IMG/VR virus record: IMGVR_UViG_3300032011_003203
Span: 1 to 64,000 of that record
Strand: one strand, 5' to 3'
DNA: 64,000 nucleotides
Origin: a virus
A program made the position numbers and the translations under genes. Below, piece after piece: positions 51,849 through 60,700 of this stretch; the stretch's first letter is position 1, and every line of letters starts with the position of its first letter. Under the pieces are notes generated by a model. It worked only from the letters and a program-made list of their open reading frames with translations. It did no database searches and was not told the DNA's origin.

Positions 51849-52856
51849 ATGTTAAAGAACATTGACCCATCAGATAAGTCAATCAGACCTTTTAAAGTAT
51901 TTAAAGATTTCACTCTTACTAATATTAGTAGTGGGAGTGGACATCTTGTTTTAAAAGCAGTTAGTGGTTCTATTCATAATTTTATGACTGGTTCAGCTGC
52001 ATCACAAAGTTTTGGAAAATATGTTCCTGCAAGTGGTGGATTTGAATTTGGTACATACTACGATATTCCAAATTACTTTATGATTAAGAATGCGTATTAT
52101 GAAAATGATGAACCACTTAGAACTTTCGGTAGTAACAATTATACAAAAACAAAAAAAGTATTACACGGAAGTGCAAGAGTATTCACAATACCAAGAAACT
52201 TATTTGGTGAAAAAGTAAAACCTGGTAGTATCCAAATGGATGTAACTACTGGTGGAATCACTTATGATTTACGAGATGATGGTGATGGTAATATTTACGA
52301 TTACAATTACTCATCAAGTTTTGCAGCTTACAAATCAAGTTCTTTTGATTATGATAAAGCAGATGCAAACGGAAGTGGTTCACAAGTAGGAAATGCTTTT
52401 TATGAGCATGGTGTGATAGTAATCACAGATACGGGTTCATTATCAAATGCTGGAACTGATACTGGTCACGATTTAAAATATAAATCTACTCAAACAATTT
52501 ATGAGTATGAATATGTAGTTACTTTAGAACCTAATGAATATAATGCTACAACAAATATAAGTTCAACATTTGAACGAAGTGGTAGTATTTCAGTAGGTAA
52601 AGGTAGTAACAATATATCACAATTTTTTCCACCTGGTTCAGACCCATCTGGACAAGGGACTGGGAGTTATAAAGAAGAATATAATGCAGCAACAAAGTAT
52701 GAGGGATTCGTAACACATTCAGCGTTCGAACCTTATCTAACAACAGTCGGTTTGTATAATGATAGTAATGAGTTATTGGTGGTTGGTAAATTAGCTAAAC
52801 CAGTCAAATTATCAAAAGAAACACAAACTTCGATAGTTGTTAGATTTGATGTATAA
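51849..52856 (+). CDS. Tail structural protein B (paralogue of the previous gene)
   Basis: 335 residues, same layout as the previous protein, sharing V-G-L-Y-N-D-S-N-E-L-L-V-V-G-K-L-A-K-P at the end and G-S-I-H-N-F-type strands earlier. The pair arose by duplication. Probably tail-fibre or receptor-related. Confidence 0.7.
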   Translation: MLKNIDPSDKSIRPFKVFKDFTLTNISSGSGHLVLKAVSGSIHNFMTGSAASQSFGKYVPASGGFEFGTYYDIPNYFMIKNAYYENDEPLRTFGSNNYTKTKKVLHGSARVFTIPRNLFGEKVKPGSIQMDVTTGGITYDLRDDGDGNIYDYNYSSSFAAYKSSSFDYDKADANGSGSQVGNAFYEHGVIVITDTGSLSNAGTDTGHDLKYKSTQTIYEYEYVVTLEPNEYNATTNISSTFERSGSISVGKGSNNISQFFPPGSDPSGQGTGSYKEEYNAATKYEGFVTHSAFEPYLTTVGLYNDSNELLVVGKLAKPVKLSKETQTSIVVRFDV

Positions 52857-52871
52857 TTTGTAAATATATTA

Positions 52872-52879
52872 TATTTATT
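52872..52879 (+). promoter_or_regulatory. Late-promoter-like TATTTATT box with structured leader
   Basis: TATATTATATTTATTA, identical to 16 bases before phoH. Just downstream GGAAC-GAAGA-GTTCC (52883-52897) forms a hairpin. A leader with CCCGCG and GGTTAACAT also recalls the phoH leader. The T9SS cargo gene starts at 52973. Confidence 0.5.
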
Positions 52880-52972
52880 ATTGGAACGAAGAGTTCCAAA
52901 ATTTAATCCGTAGCATACCCGCGAGCGGAAGGTTAACATAGAGATAGAATAACAACATATAAGGAATTTTAA

Positions 52973-55606
52973 ATGTCCAATTATTTAAAATCTTTGGTTC
53001 TATTATTGGTACTTTCCCTATCGTGGGCACAAGAGCCGATAATCCGAATCAAACAAACAGGCGAATATAATTTACCAAAAACTTGGTGGAGAGAATCGGA
53101 AACTTTCCAACTACAAACATACCTTGCAGATGATAAAGATAATCCTGCATTGTATAACAATAACTTTGATGCATTTAGAGATAGTGTGATGACAATGGAA
53201 GTTACACTTGATGATAATGGTGCAGATATAACAGCATTTAGATTAGATATAGTTTTTGACAATGATTTAATTGATTGGGACCACGATGATACAGAAGTAT
53301 TAAAGGGTTCTCACTTATCAAGTGCAACAGAGGGAGATTCAACTGCAGGAGCAGATTACTCATATGAAGTTGTACACTATTCTAATGTAGGATATATTGA
53401 TTCACTTCAAACTGCAGATGGTGAAATATCTGAAAACAATAATAGATATGATTGGTTAAGAATCACTATGGTATCACACAATGGAAATACTTTTGAATTT
53501 GGTGGTGGTGATGGTGTACAAAAACAATTAATAAAATTAAATTTTAAAATAGAAGATGTAGTAGATAATTTTTCACCACAATCGTTTAGAGTTCCAACAT
53601 TATACAATGGTGGTTTTGGGTACTACACATACGCTTCAGATGATTATCTTTTAGATTACAAGGTTTACATCGATGGTAATTGGGGAACGGAAGAAACTGA
53701 TGATGGTGGTGCTCGTGGAGATATCACACTACATCCAAAACTTTTAGATGTTGAGGGATTCTTTAGATACGCACAAAGAAATGGTACTAATGATGATAGA
53801 ACTTATCCTTATTGGAAAGTTGTATTTGAACTTGACCAAAGTAATCCAGGTAGTGTTTCTAATTGGTATAACATTGAGGATATAGATGATGAGACAAGTA
53901 ATACTGATGAAACCACTACTGATGATGTTATCGGTGATGGAACATCTACATTTTGGTTTGATGACCAAGGAACTACTGCAGCACAAACTTTACCAGGTGA
54001 GGGTTTCTTAGGAATTAGTTATTATGATTCTACATTTGTTGATGATAGAGGATATTTTAATATTCAATTACCAAGAAATAATTACTATCGTGTATCGTTT
54101 TATCCACCAGATGCAGATGATGATATAGGTACACATACACAATACGAACTTGATAGATATGCAATTACAAATATTAATGATGCTATTGCTGCATTTAATT
54201 TTCAAAGTAACAAATGGAAATCAGTAACAGGTGTTGATACTTTAGATGCAGTTGAATATTTTATTGGTGATGTTGATGGTGATGATGTATTTCAATTAAA
54301 TGATGCTTATTTCTTATGGGCATATACTTCAGGTATATTTGAAAACTATACACACTTAAATGGAAACTCATATGAGAATTGGAGTACGATTGATACATTA
54401 AAAGAAAATGGTAATCCATTTCCATATGAATGGTATGAAGATTTAGGAGCACAGAAATACGAATTTACAGTCTTTGAGGATGATGATTTTGACCAATCCG
54501 AAGAATTAAATTTTGGAGTAATAGAAGTTACTAATCCATTGATGAATACAATTCAGACTGGGTTAGATACTTTGGGTGTAACATTAGGTGCAGGTAACTC
54601 TACATATGGTAGTGATGCTAATCCAGATTTAACTTTACCTGATTGGGGATATTTCTTTACAGGAGATATTAATAATACTGGTACTAAAGTACAAGAACCA
54701 GGTAATGATGCAGATGGGTATATAGATGTAAATGGAACAACATTCTATCGTTGGGGTAACGGAAGTGCACCAGGTACTTGGGCAAATAAAATTGCTACTC
54801 AAACTCCAGATGTATTTTTCTCAATGCCAGCAGATTCAACTGTCAGAGTACAAAGTGGTGACCAAATAGAAGTACCATTTTATATTACACCAGACCAATT
54901 AAAAAATATTGATGTTGCTGGATTTGAGTTCGAGGTGTTATTCAATACCAATCAGTTAACATTTATTGATATGAAAACAGATGTTCTTCCAGGCCCGTGG
55001 TTTACTTATGTAAATGTACACGAACCTGATGATATAGGGTATCAGAAAGTATCGTTTGGTGGTATGGATTATTCACCAGGTAATGCACCACAACAATATT
55101 GGATTAATGAACCTATGATTGCATTGAATATGATTTTCCAAGCAGATTTTCCTGATTCAGAGTGGACTGAAGCAGATGTACAATTTGTTGGTAAAGGTGT
55201 AGCTGGTAATCCAAGTGGTCAAGATTTATTAGTAAATAAACAAGATGGTAAAATATTAGTATGGAATAAGTATTGGGCATTCGGTGGTGGAGAACCAGAT
55301 GATGATGAGATAACTTATAACTATCCTAATCCATTTAATGAAACTACAAAGTTCCAATTTTATGTAGATGAGTTAACTGATGTTAAAATCTACATCTTAA
55401 ATTCAATGGGACAGTATATTGGTAAATTATTAGATGAACCAGTTTCACAAGGTATTCATACATTTGATTTTAGTAACACACCAGGTGCGTGGTTACCAGA
55501 AGAAAGTGTTTATCAAGAGCATAAAGTATTAGAACCAGGTGTTTATATATTTGTTCTTGAAACAGATAAGAGAATTAAAGCTAACAAATTCACGGTCGTG
55601 AAGTAG
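52973..55606 (+). CDS. Secreted multidomain protein with T9SS-type C-terminal sorting domain
   Basis: 877 residues. A signal peptide (1-19, ending S-W-A-Q) is followed by cohesin-like beta regions (about 60-200 and 620-750). A dockerin-like D-V-D-G-D-D-V segment lies near 430. From N783, N-Y-P-N-P-F-N and then K-I-Y-I-L-N, G-V-Y-I-F-V-L and K-F-T-V-V-K make a type IX secretion (Por) sorting domain, typical of Bacteroidetes, Ignavibacteria and Marinimicrobia. In such hosts the protein would be exported and placed on the cell surface. It is the first gene of the envelope block. Confidence 0.8.
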   Translation: MSNYLKSLVLLLVLSLSWAQEPIIRIKQTGEYNLPKTWWRESETFQLQTYLADDKDNPALYNNNFDAFRDSVMTMEVTLDDNGADITAFRLDIVFDNDLIDWDHDDTEVLKGSHLSSATEGDSTAGADYSYEVVHYSNVGYIDSLQTADGEISENNNRYDWLRITMVSHNGNTFEFGGGDGVQKQLIKLNFKIEDVVDNFSPQSFRVPTLYNGGFGYYTYASDDYLLDYKVYIDGNWGTEETDDGGARGDITLHPKLLDVEGFFRYAQRNGTNDDRTYPYWKVVFELDQSNPGSVSNWYNIEDIDDETSNTDETTTDDVIGDGTSTFWFDDQGTTAAQTLPGEGFLGISYYDSTFVDDRGYFNIQLPRNNYYRVSFYPPDADDDIGTHTQYELDRYAITNINDAIAAFNFQSNKWKSVTGVDTLDAVEYFIGDVDGDDVFQLNDAYFLWAYTSGIFENYTHLNGNSYENWSTIDTLKENGNPFPYEWYEDLGAQKYEFTVFEDDDFDQSEELNFGVIEVTNPLMNTIQTGLDTLGVTLGAGNSTYGSDANPDLTLPDWGYFFTGDINNTGTKVQEPGNDADGYIDVNGTTFYRWGNGSAPGTWANKIATQTPDVFFSMPADSTVRVQSGDQIEVPFYITPDQLKNIDVAGFEFEVLFNTNQLTFIDMKTDVLPGPWFTYVNVHEPDDIGYQKVSFGGMDYSPGNAPQQYWINEPMIALNMIFQADFPDSEWTEADVQFVGKGVAGNPSGQDLLVNKQDGKILVWNKYWAFGGGEPDDDEITYNYPNPFNETTKFQFYVDELTDVKIYILNSMGQYIGKLLDEPVSQGIHTFDFSNTPGAWLPEESVYQEHKVLEPGVYIFVLETDKRIKANKFTVVK

Positions 55607-55612
55607 GAAAAG

Positions 55613-56482
55613 ATGATGAAAAAAATATTATTAAGTTTACTATTAATCAGTTCTTTATTTGGACAAGTTAATAGAATATTAACATTATCACCAACAGCAG
55701 AAGAAGCAAGTTTAGGAAACCAATCATTGGCATTTCATAATCCTGCTCGTGCGTATTTTGATACAGATAGTTTAGTTGATTTAAGCTTTACACGAGTAAA
55801 TTGGTTAACTAATATTACAGATGATATGGGATATAACTATGTTGGTGCTGGATATAAAAATTTAACATTTAGTTTACTATACTTTGATTATGGTGAACAA
55901 AATGTTGCAGATATAAATGGAACTATATCAGGACAATTTAGTCCTAACTCACTTGTTGCATATGTTGGGTGGGGTACTAAATTAGAACACAAAAGAAAAA
56001 AAGTAGAAAACATTGCTATTGGTTTTGGTGGTAAAATTGTTAACCATACATTACATACCGATAAGGCAACTGGTATACTTGTAGATGCTGGAGTACACTT
56101 TAAGAATCTATGGAGTAGAGTTGATTTAGATTTAGCAATTCAAAACTTTGGATATCAACCAAAATTTAATGATTGGAAAACAGAAGTACCTACAAGTGTT
56201 AATGTAGGGTTTTCAGTACCAGTAAAAGATTTTAGATTTTACAACCAATGGAATTTGTATGATGGATATCATACACACGGTCAAGGGTTAAAATATCAAT
56301 ACAAGAATTTAATGGATTTTAACATTGGATACTTTAATGATGTAACTCACGAACTAAATTATTCTTCAGTTGGTTTAGGATTTAAAGTAGATAGTTACAG
56401 AGTAGGGGTTGGGTACATCAATGGTGATGAAACCTTTCCTTTAAGTAATACATTTCAGTTAACCATAAATGTGGAGATATAA
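55613..56482 (+). CDS. PorV/PorQ-like outer-membrane protein
   Basis: 289 residues. Signal peptide (1-17, ending F-G-Q) followed by T-A-E-E-A-S-L-G-N-Q-S-L-A-F-H-N-P-A-R. This resembles the G-x-x-A-x-x-L-G-x-x-x-A-x-x-N-P-A start of PorV/PorQ and related FadL-fold barrels of the FCB group. Many aromatic strands follow. PorV helps T9SS cargo cross the outer membrane, and this gene directly follows a T9SS-type cargo gene. PorP/SprF-like or other barrels are alternatives. Confidence 0.6.
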   Translation: MMKKILLSLLLISSLFGQVNRILTLSPTAEEASLGNQSLAFHNPARAYFDTDSLVDLSFTRVNWLTNITDDMGYNYVGAGYKNLTFSLLYFDYGEQNVADINGTISGQFSPNSLVAYVGWGTKLEHKRKKVENIAIGFGGKIVNHTLHTDKATGILVDAGVHFKNLWSRVDLDLAIQNFGYQPKFNDWKTEVPTSVNVGFSVPVKDFRFYNQWNLYDGYHTHGQGLKYQYKNLMDFNIGYFNDVTHELNYSSVGLGFKVDSYRVGVGYINGDETFPLSNTFQLTINVEI

Positions 56483-56483
56483 A

Positions 56484-56543
56484 ATGTGTGAGTGTAAACA
56501 ATGTGAATGTGAGAGTTGTAATTGCTCTTGCTGTGAATGTTAA
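56484..56543 (+). CDS. Cysteine-rich micropeptide, 19 residues
   Basis: Nine of 19 residues are Cys (M-C-E-C-K-Q-C-E-C then E-S-C-N-C-S-C-C-E-C). GGAG precedes the ATG at spacing 7, and a TAA follows. The pattern of C-x-C and C-x-x-C pairs resembles a metal-binding metallothionein-like peptide. It sits alone between two envelope genes. Confidence 0.5.
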   Translation: MCECKQCECESCNCSCCEC

Positions 56544-56558
56544 AAATAGGAGTTAGTT

Positions 56559-56969
56559 ATGGCAAAAGACATAGTAGATGCAGAGAATCTCGTTGAAGAG
56601 ATTAAAGGAAAAAAGTTTGGATTATCGATTAATAACATTGTTGCTATTGTTACTTTTCTTTCTACCGCTATTGCTGGTTGGTATAGTTTTACTGCCCGCA
56701 TTGATTCGTTGGAAGAAGTAGTTACAGGTTTTGCAGATGCAAGTGATATAGAAATCGTAACCGAAAAATTCAATAAGTATGATGAGATATTTGCAGGGTA
56801 CGATGAGGACCTGGTATATCTTCGTGATAAAGTTGATAAACTAAAAAGTCCAAAAATTAAATCTTACGATGGTGATATTATCAAACTTGAAAATGAGATT
56901 GATAAATTAAATGGTGAGATTAAACGATTGGAAAAACTACTGAAAGACCCGTTATCGGATTTCAGATAA
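56559..56969 (+). CDS. Membrane-anchored coiled-coil protein, 136 residues
   Basis: A helix at about 22-42 (N-N-I-V-A-I-V-T-F-L-S-T-A-I-A-G-W) is followed by a long coiled coil. AGGAG precedes the ATG. Part of the envelope block; could bridge membrane layers. Function unknown. Confidence 0.65.
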   Translation: MAKDIVDAENLVEEIKGKKFGLSINNIVAIVTFLSTAIAGWYSFTARIDSLEEVVTGFADASDIEIVTEKFNKYDEIFAGYDEDLVYLRDKVDKLKSPKIKSYDGDIIKLENEIDKLNGEIKRLEKLLKDPLSDFR

Positions 56970-56982
56970 ATAGGAGAAAAAA

Positions 56983-57624
56983 ATGAACAAGATATTCTCA
57001 ATATTGTTACTAATAGGTTTATACGGGTGTGCTGCATCAGTATCTACCGAACAATATGTTGGTGAGTATGAAAAGCAGAAATCATTGGATGAGGTAGAAA
57101 TTACCAAAGTTGATGGATTAAAAATAGTAGAGTTAAAAATTAATAAAGAACTCGAAGAAAGATATCCAGAACTTGCAGAAAAAAGGGTTGCATTTGGTCT
57201 TACACAAGAAATGGAAAATGTGGCATCTTATACAGGAAGATTCAATTTGATAGAGGCCGACAGAGATAATCAATTAATGATGTTGAATGATTTAAAAGCA
57301 AACAACGCTAAAATTGATGTTGCCAAATATTGGGGATATGTTACCATTTATGATTTTGCAGTAAACCTTACTGAAGATATCAAGGGTGGTAAAATAGTAA
57401 CAAGTAATGAAACTATTATTGGTATCCAGGTTAAATTGGTTAACTTAGAGAACACTCAATATGTAGTGGGTAGTGGTCAAGGAAGAGCCAAAACCATAGG
57501 ACAAGGATTTTTAAAAAATCCTAATATGGAATTTAACCAAAGTTCTTTGAGTTCCGCTGGTAACAAAGCAATGGAAACTGCTGTTGTTAATGTTATTAGA
57601 GCGATTGAAAGAAAGGGTTGGTAA
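56983..57624 (+). CDS. CsgG-like lipoprotein
   Basis: 213 residues. The lipobox L-Y-G-C (Cys16) follows a short signal peptide. The mature part has V-A-F-G-L-T-Q-E-M-E-N-V and R-F-N-L-I-E-A-D-R, and ends with a helix like N-K-A-M-E-T-A-V-V-N-V-I, consistent with the CsgG/curli-transport fold. CsgG forms an outer-membrane export channel. CsgG-like genes have, as I recall, been noted in other marine phages (unverified). Confidence 0.65.
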   Translation: MNKIFSILLLIGLYGCAASVSTEQYVGEYEKQKSLDEVEITKVDGLKIVELKINKELEERYPELAEKRVAFGLTQEMENVASYTGRFNLIEADRDNQLMMLNDLKANNAKIDVAKYWGYVTIYDFAVNLTEDIKGGKIVTSNETIIGIQVKLVNLENTQYVVGSGQGRAKTIGQGFLKNPNMEFNQSSLSSAGNKAMETAVVNVIRAIERKGW

Positions 57625-57633
57625 AAGAAATGA

Positions 57634-58626
57634 ATGTGGCAGAAATTATTATATATAGTATTACTATGTAGTTCGGTTTCTGCCCAGTCTTTCTTTTATA
57701 GTTATATTGACCCTTGTAATCAAACTACTATAAGGGAATCATATACTCTACAAGAGGATGGTGGTGGATTTCAAGTTACATATTATAATAGAACAAGATA
57801 CTTTACATTTGAACAAGTTTTAAATGGAGAGTTAGAATCTTGGGCAGAATCGGTTTATAATGATTTTGAAGATTTGTTTCCTTGTGCTGTTAGGGTTGCA
57901 GAAGAAGTGTTATCTTCGGTGATTGCAAGTAGTGCTGCATCACAATTCAGTAAAACTGATGATATATCAGTAGACCCACAACAAGTAAATTATGCGATAC
58001 AGAGTACCACACGAGATTCGTTAAGTGGTAAGTGGATTACTTCATTTAATAGTGTTTACACAAAAGAAAGTTTTGATGGTAGTAGACGACACGATGGTAA
58101 TCTAAATTTTACAGATGATTTAAGAAAGGGTTCGTTAACATACGGACAAGGATTTAAATTTAAGGCTAAGAAACAAAATGTACAATGGAATGGTACTGCA
58201 TTAGCTTTTGAAACATTCGAGGGGTGGGATTGGTTAGCTTCGGTATCCTACGCAAAATCCCTTGATAAACCTTTATCAGAAGCGATTGTATTGACAGGAA
58301 CTTACGGAATGGTTAGTGATAATGGATTTGCTAATATCAATTTAGTATATGGTATGACATATCCATTTCAATTTCGTAATGCGGATTTAACAATAAGTAA
58401 TTATGTTGCTTACACATTGATGAGATATTACGAGGGTAATAATCGAGGTGAACGATATTTATTACTAAGAAGTCCAATAATAATGTTTCCAACCATTTCG
58501 GTGGATTGGAAGTTGGGACAAGCATTCAAATTGAATCTTGGTTTCTCAATGGGTTTAAATACAGTCGTGAATGATTACGGCGAACGAAGTAGAACATATA
58601 GTTTATTATTTGGAACTTACTTTTAA
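57634..58626 (+). CDS. Outer-membrane beta-barrel protein, 330 residues
   Basis: Signal peptide (1-19, ending V-S-A-Q), then aromatic alternating strands through residue 330, ending F-G-T-Y-F with the terminal Phe of outer-membrane proteins. Cys residues appear near the N-terminus (D-P-C-N-Q) and at C-A-V. It sits directly after the CsgG-like lipoprotein. Probably an export or adhesion barrel. Confidence 0.65.
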   Translation: MWQKLLYIVLLCSSVSAQSFFYSYIDPCNQTTIRESYTLQEDGGGFQVTYYNRTRYFTFEQVLNGELESWAESVYNDFEDLFPCAVRVAEEVLSSVIASSAASQFSKTDDISVDPQQVNYAIQSTTRDSLSGKWITSFNSVYTKESFDGSRRHDGNLNFTDDLRKGSLTYGQGFKFKAKKQNVQWNGTALAFETFEGWDWLASVSYAKSLDKPLSEAIVLTGTYGMVSDNGFANINLVYGMTYPFQFRNADLTISNYVAYTLMRYYEGNNRGERYLLLRSPIIMFPTISVDWKLGQAFKLNLGFSMGLNTVVNDYGERSRTYSLLFGTYF

Positions 58627-58636
58627 GGAGAAGAAA

Positions 58637-59158
58637 ATGAAAAAATTCTTAATTGGATTTTTATTAATTAGTGGTTTAATGAGTCAAGGTTTACCAGAAC
58701 CATCAATAGTTGGTGAGGGTAATCTGAAGAGACCTACTTTGAGAATATCAGAGTTTGTAAGTGTTTCTGATAAAGTAGTAGTTGAGGATGAAAGAATAAC
58801 ATTCGGTATTCGTCAATTATTACAAGAATCATTTTCAGATACACGATATATTTTAACTGATGATAATAATGCAGATTTTGTAGCATCAGTAGAGGTAGTG
58901 TATCTTGGTAAACCTAATGAGGCATTTAGTATTGTAGGATTATTTAATCGTAGAAGTACTAAAACAGAAGTTAGGTTAATGGTAAATATGGAAAACACCA
59001 AATCAGGTAATATTAAATCATCAAGGGGTGAGGGTGAAATTTCAACAACAATTACAGCTACAGGATTACAAATCTCTGATGATGTACCATTCAACAAAAC
59101 AGAGTTGGGTGGAGCAGTTAGAAAAGCTATTGATGATGCAATTTCCACACTCGAATAA
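58637..59158 (+). CDS. Second CsgG-like or envelope protein, 173 residues
   Basis: AAGGAG precedes ATG 58637, which gives a clean signal peptide (M-K-K-F-L-I-G-F-L-L-I-S-G-L-M-S-Q). The mature part has F-G-I-R-Q-L-L-Q-E-S-F and D-N-N-A-D-F-V-A-S-V-E-V, resembling the CsgG-type ABA/YfiO-like fold, and a closing helix. The upstream longer frame overlaps the previous gene and is rejected. Confidence 0.55.
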   Translation: MKKFLIGFLLISGLMSQGLPEPSIVGEGNLKRPTLRISEFVSVSDKVVVEDERITFGIRQLLQESFSDTRYILTDDNNADFVASVEVVYLGKPNEAFSIVGLFNRRSTKTEVRLMVNMENTKSGNIKSSRGEGEISTTITATGLQISDDVPFNKTELGGAVRKAIDDAISTLE

Positions 59159-59892
59159 TGATTAGAAAAGATACGATTCTTGGTGTTGTAATAAACATCT
59201 TGATTGTACTTGCTGTTGTGGGTACACGATATTATTACGCCAAACAAGAAATGGATTTTCTAACCAAAGATTCAGATAGACAGGAAGAATTAATAACTGT
59301 CAACAAAGTTGAGATAGATACTTTAAATCAGGAGGTTGAGTATTTGAGGGAATTATCAAATGACCAACATAATGAACTTCAAGATTTACAAGTAAAATAT
59401 TACGAACAAGTAAAATGGAATACCGAGTACAATCAGAAAATTAAAAATTTGAAAGATGACCTCGATAGTCTTGGAATAGAATTGGGATTAGCATATATGA
59501 ATACAATTCCATTTCAGTTTGAGTTCGGTTCACAAGATGCTTATATGAAAGTGTTTGGTGGAATGGGATATAAATTACAGAATAACGCAATAGTAGATTC
59601 AGAAACTAATGTTGGGTTTGATGGTAGATTACAATTTGGTGCACCTTTGGTTGACCAAGTTGGTAAACACGAATACCTTGTGTATAACGATGATAGAATT
59701 TGGGAATCAGGTGGTAATAGTGTTTATATGAGTGGTGGTGATGGACAACGAATAAAAGTTAAACCACCAAGAAACCAAATTAGTGTTGGACCATTTGTTG
59801 GAGTTCAATACGATAAGAGTACTGGATTAACAGAACCCGTAATTGGGTTCGGTGTAACTTATAATGCACTAAAAATATGGGATTGGAAATAA
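59158..59892 (+). CDS. Membrane-anchored coiled-coil protein with beta C-terminus, 244 residues
   Basis: N-terminal helix (I-L-G-V-V-I-N-I-L-I-V-L-A-V-V), a coiled coil at about 30-105, and an aromatic, strand-rich C-terminus (V-G-P-F-V-G-V-Q-Y). It shares a base with the upstream stop. Likely spans the periplasm; last gene of the envelope block. Confidence 0.6.
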   Translation: MIRKDTILGVVINILIVLAVVGTRYYYAKQEMDFLTKDSDRQEELITVNKVEIDTLNQEVEYLRELSNDQHNELQDLQVKYYEQVKWNTEYNQKIKNLKDDLDSLGIELGLAYMNTIPFQFEFGSQDAYMKVFGGMGYKLQNNAIVDSETNVGFDGRLQFGAPLVDQVGKHEYLVYNDDRIWESGGNSVYMSGGDGQRIKVKPPRNQISVGPFVGVQYDKSTGLTEPVIGFGVTYNALKIWDWK

Positions 59893-59893
59893 A

Positions 59894-60181
59894 ATGGCTT
59901 TTATAATAGCAGAACCTTGTGTGGGAACTTGTGATACAGCTTGTGTAGATGTATGTCCAGTAGATTGTATTCACGGCCCAATTGATAAGGATGGGTTAGG
60001 AGCAGAAGTACCTGGATTAGATACATTAGATGGGAAACAATTATACATTGACCCAGAAGAATGTATTGATTGTGGTGCTTGTGAACCTGAGTGTCCAGTT
60101 GAAGCTATATTTGATGAAGATATGTTACCAGATGAATGGAAAGAATATATCGATATTAATGCAAACTTTTTTAAAGATTAG
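59894..60181 (+). CDS. Bacterial-type ferredoxin (7Fe or 2[4Fe-4S])
   Basis: 95 residues. The first cluster has C9, C13, C17 and C21-P; the second C-I-D-C-G-A-C-E-P-E-C-P near residues 57-67. This arrangement fits a 7Fe or two-4Fe ferredoxin. Phage ferredoxins are usually the 2Fe plant type; this one could feed electrons to the phage radical SAM enzyme or host reductases. Confidence 0.85.
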   Translation: MAFIIAEPCVGTCDTACVDVCPVDCIHGPIDKDGLGAEVPGLDTLDGKQLYIDPEECIDCGACEPECPVEAIFDEDMLPDEWKEYIDINANFFKD

Positions 60182-60190
60182 GAGACTTTA

Positions 60191-60547
60191 ATGCCTATTG
60201 ATAAAACAATAAAAAAGATGAAAGATGTAGTTAGTAAAGATGTTAAAGATAATATGGCTGCATCTCGTCAAGAGCAACAACATTGGATTAATAAAGAATT
60301 AGTTGGTATTATAAAATACCGACAACAAAAAAAGTGGCAAGTAAGTTTAATCATAATGGTGATATTTATGGTTGTACTACTTCTGATGATTTATTTCATT
60401 GGATTGGGTAGAGATTTAATGCCAGAATGGAAAGAAATCCTACTACTTATGTTAGGTGGGTTTATTGCGAGTTTTAGTAAAGTTGTTGATTTCTGGTTTA
60501 ATAATCAAGAAAACGATAATAAATTATTGGAACACGCCGATGATTAA
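60191..60547 (+). CDS. Membrane protein, 118 residues, holin-like topology
   Basis: Basic N-terminus, two helices at about 50-72 and 84-104, and a charged tail. AGGAG precedes the ATG. The two-helix layout would fit a holin, but no lysin gene is nearby to confirm it. Confidence 0.6.
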   Translation: MPIDKTIKKMKDVVSKDVKDNMAASRQEQQHWINKELVGIIKYRQQKKWQVSLIIMVIFMVVLLLMIYFIGLGRDLMPEWKEILLLMLGGFIASFSKVVDFWFNNQENDNKLLEHADD

Positions 60548-60559
60548 TGAAAGGGTAAA

Positions 60560-60700
60560 ATGCCAAATAGAAATGCAAAAAACAGAAAACAATTGAAACA
60601 AAAACTAAACGCAAAATGGAAAAAAGAAGGTAGAACAGCTAACCAACACAAAAAGTGGAAAGCAAAACAACCTAAGAATCAAAACCAATGGGGTAGATAA
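60560..60700 (+). CDS. Lys/Gln-rich peptide, 46 residues
   Basis: Strongly basic (K-N-R-K-Q-L-K-Q-K-L then W-K-K-E-G-R-T). AAGGG lies before the ATG, and the TAA overlaps the next ATG. Possibly DNA- or RNA-binding. Confidence 0.5.
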   Translation: MPNRNAKNRKQLKQKLNAKWKKEGRTANQHKKWKAKQPKNQNQWGR

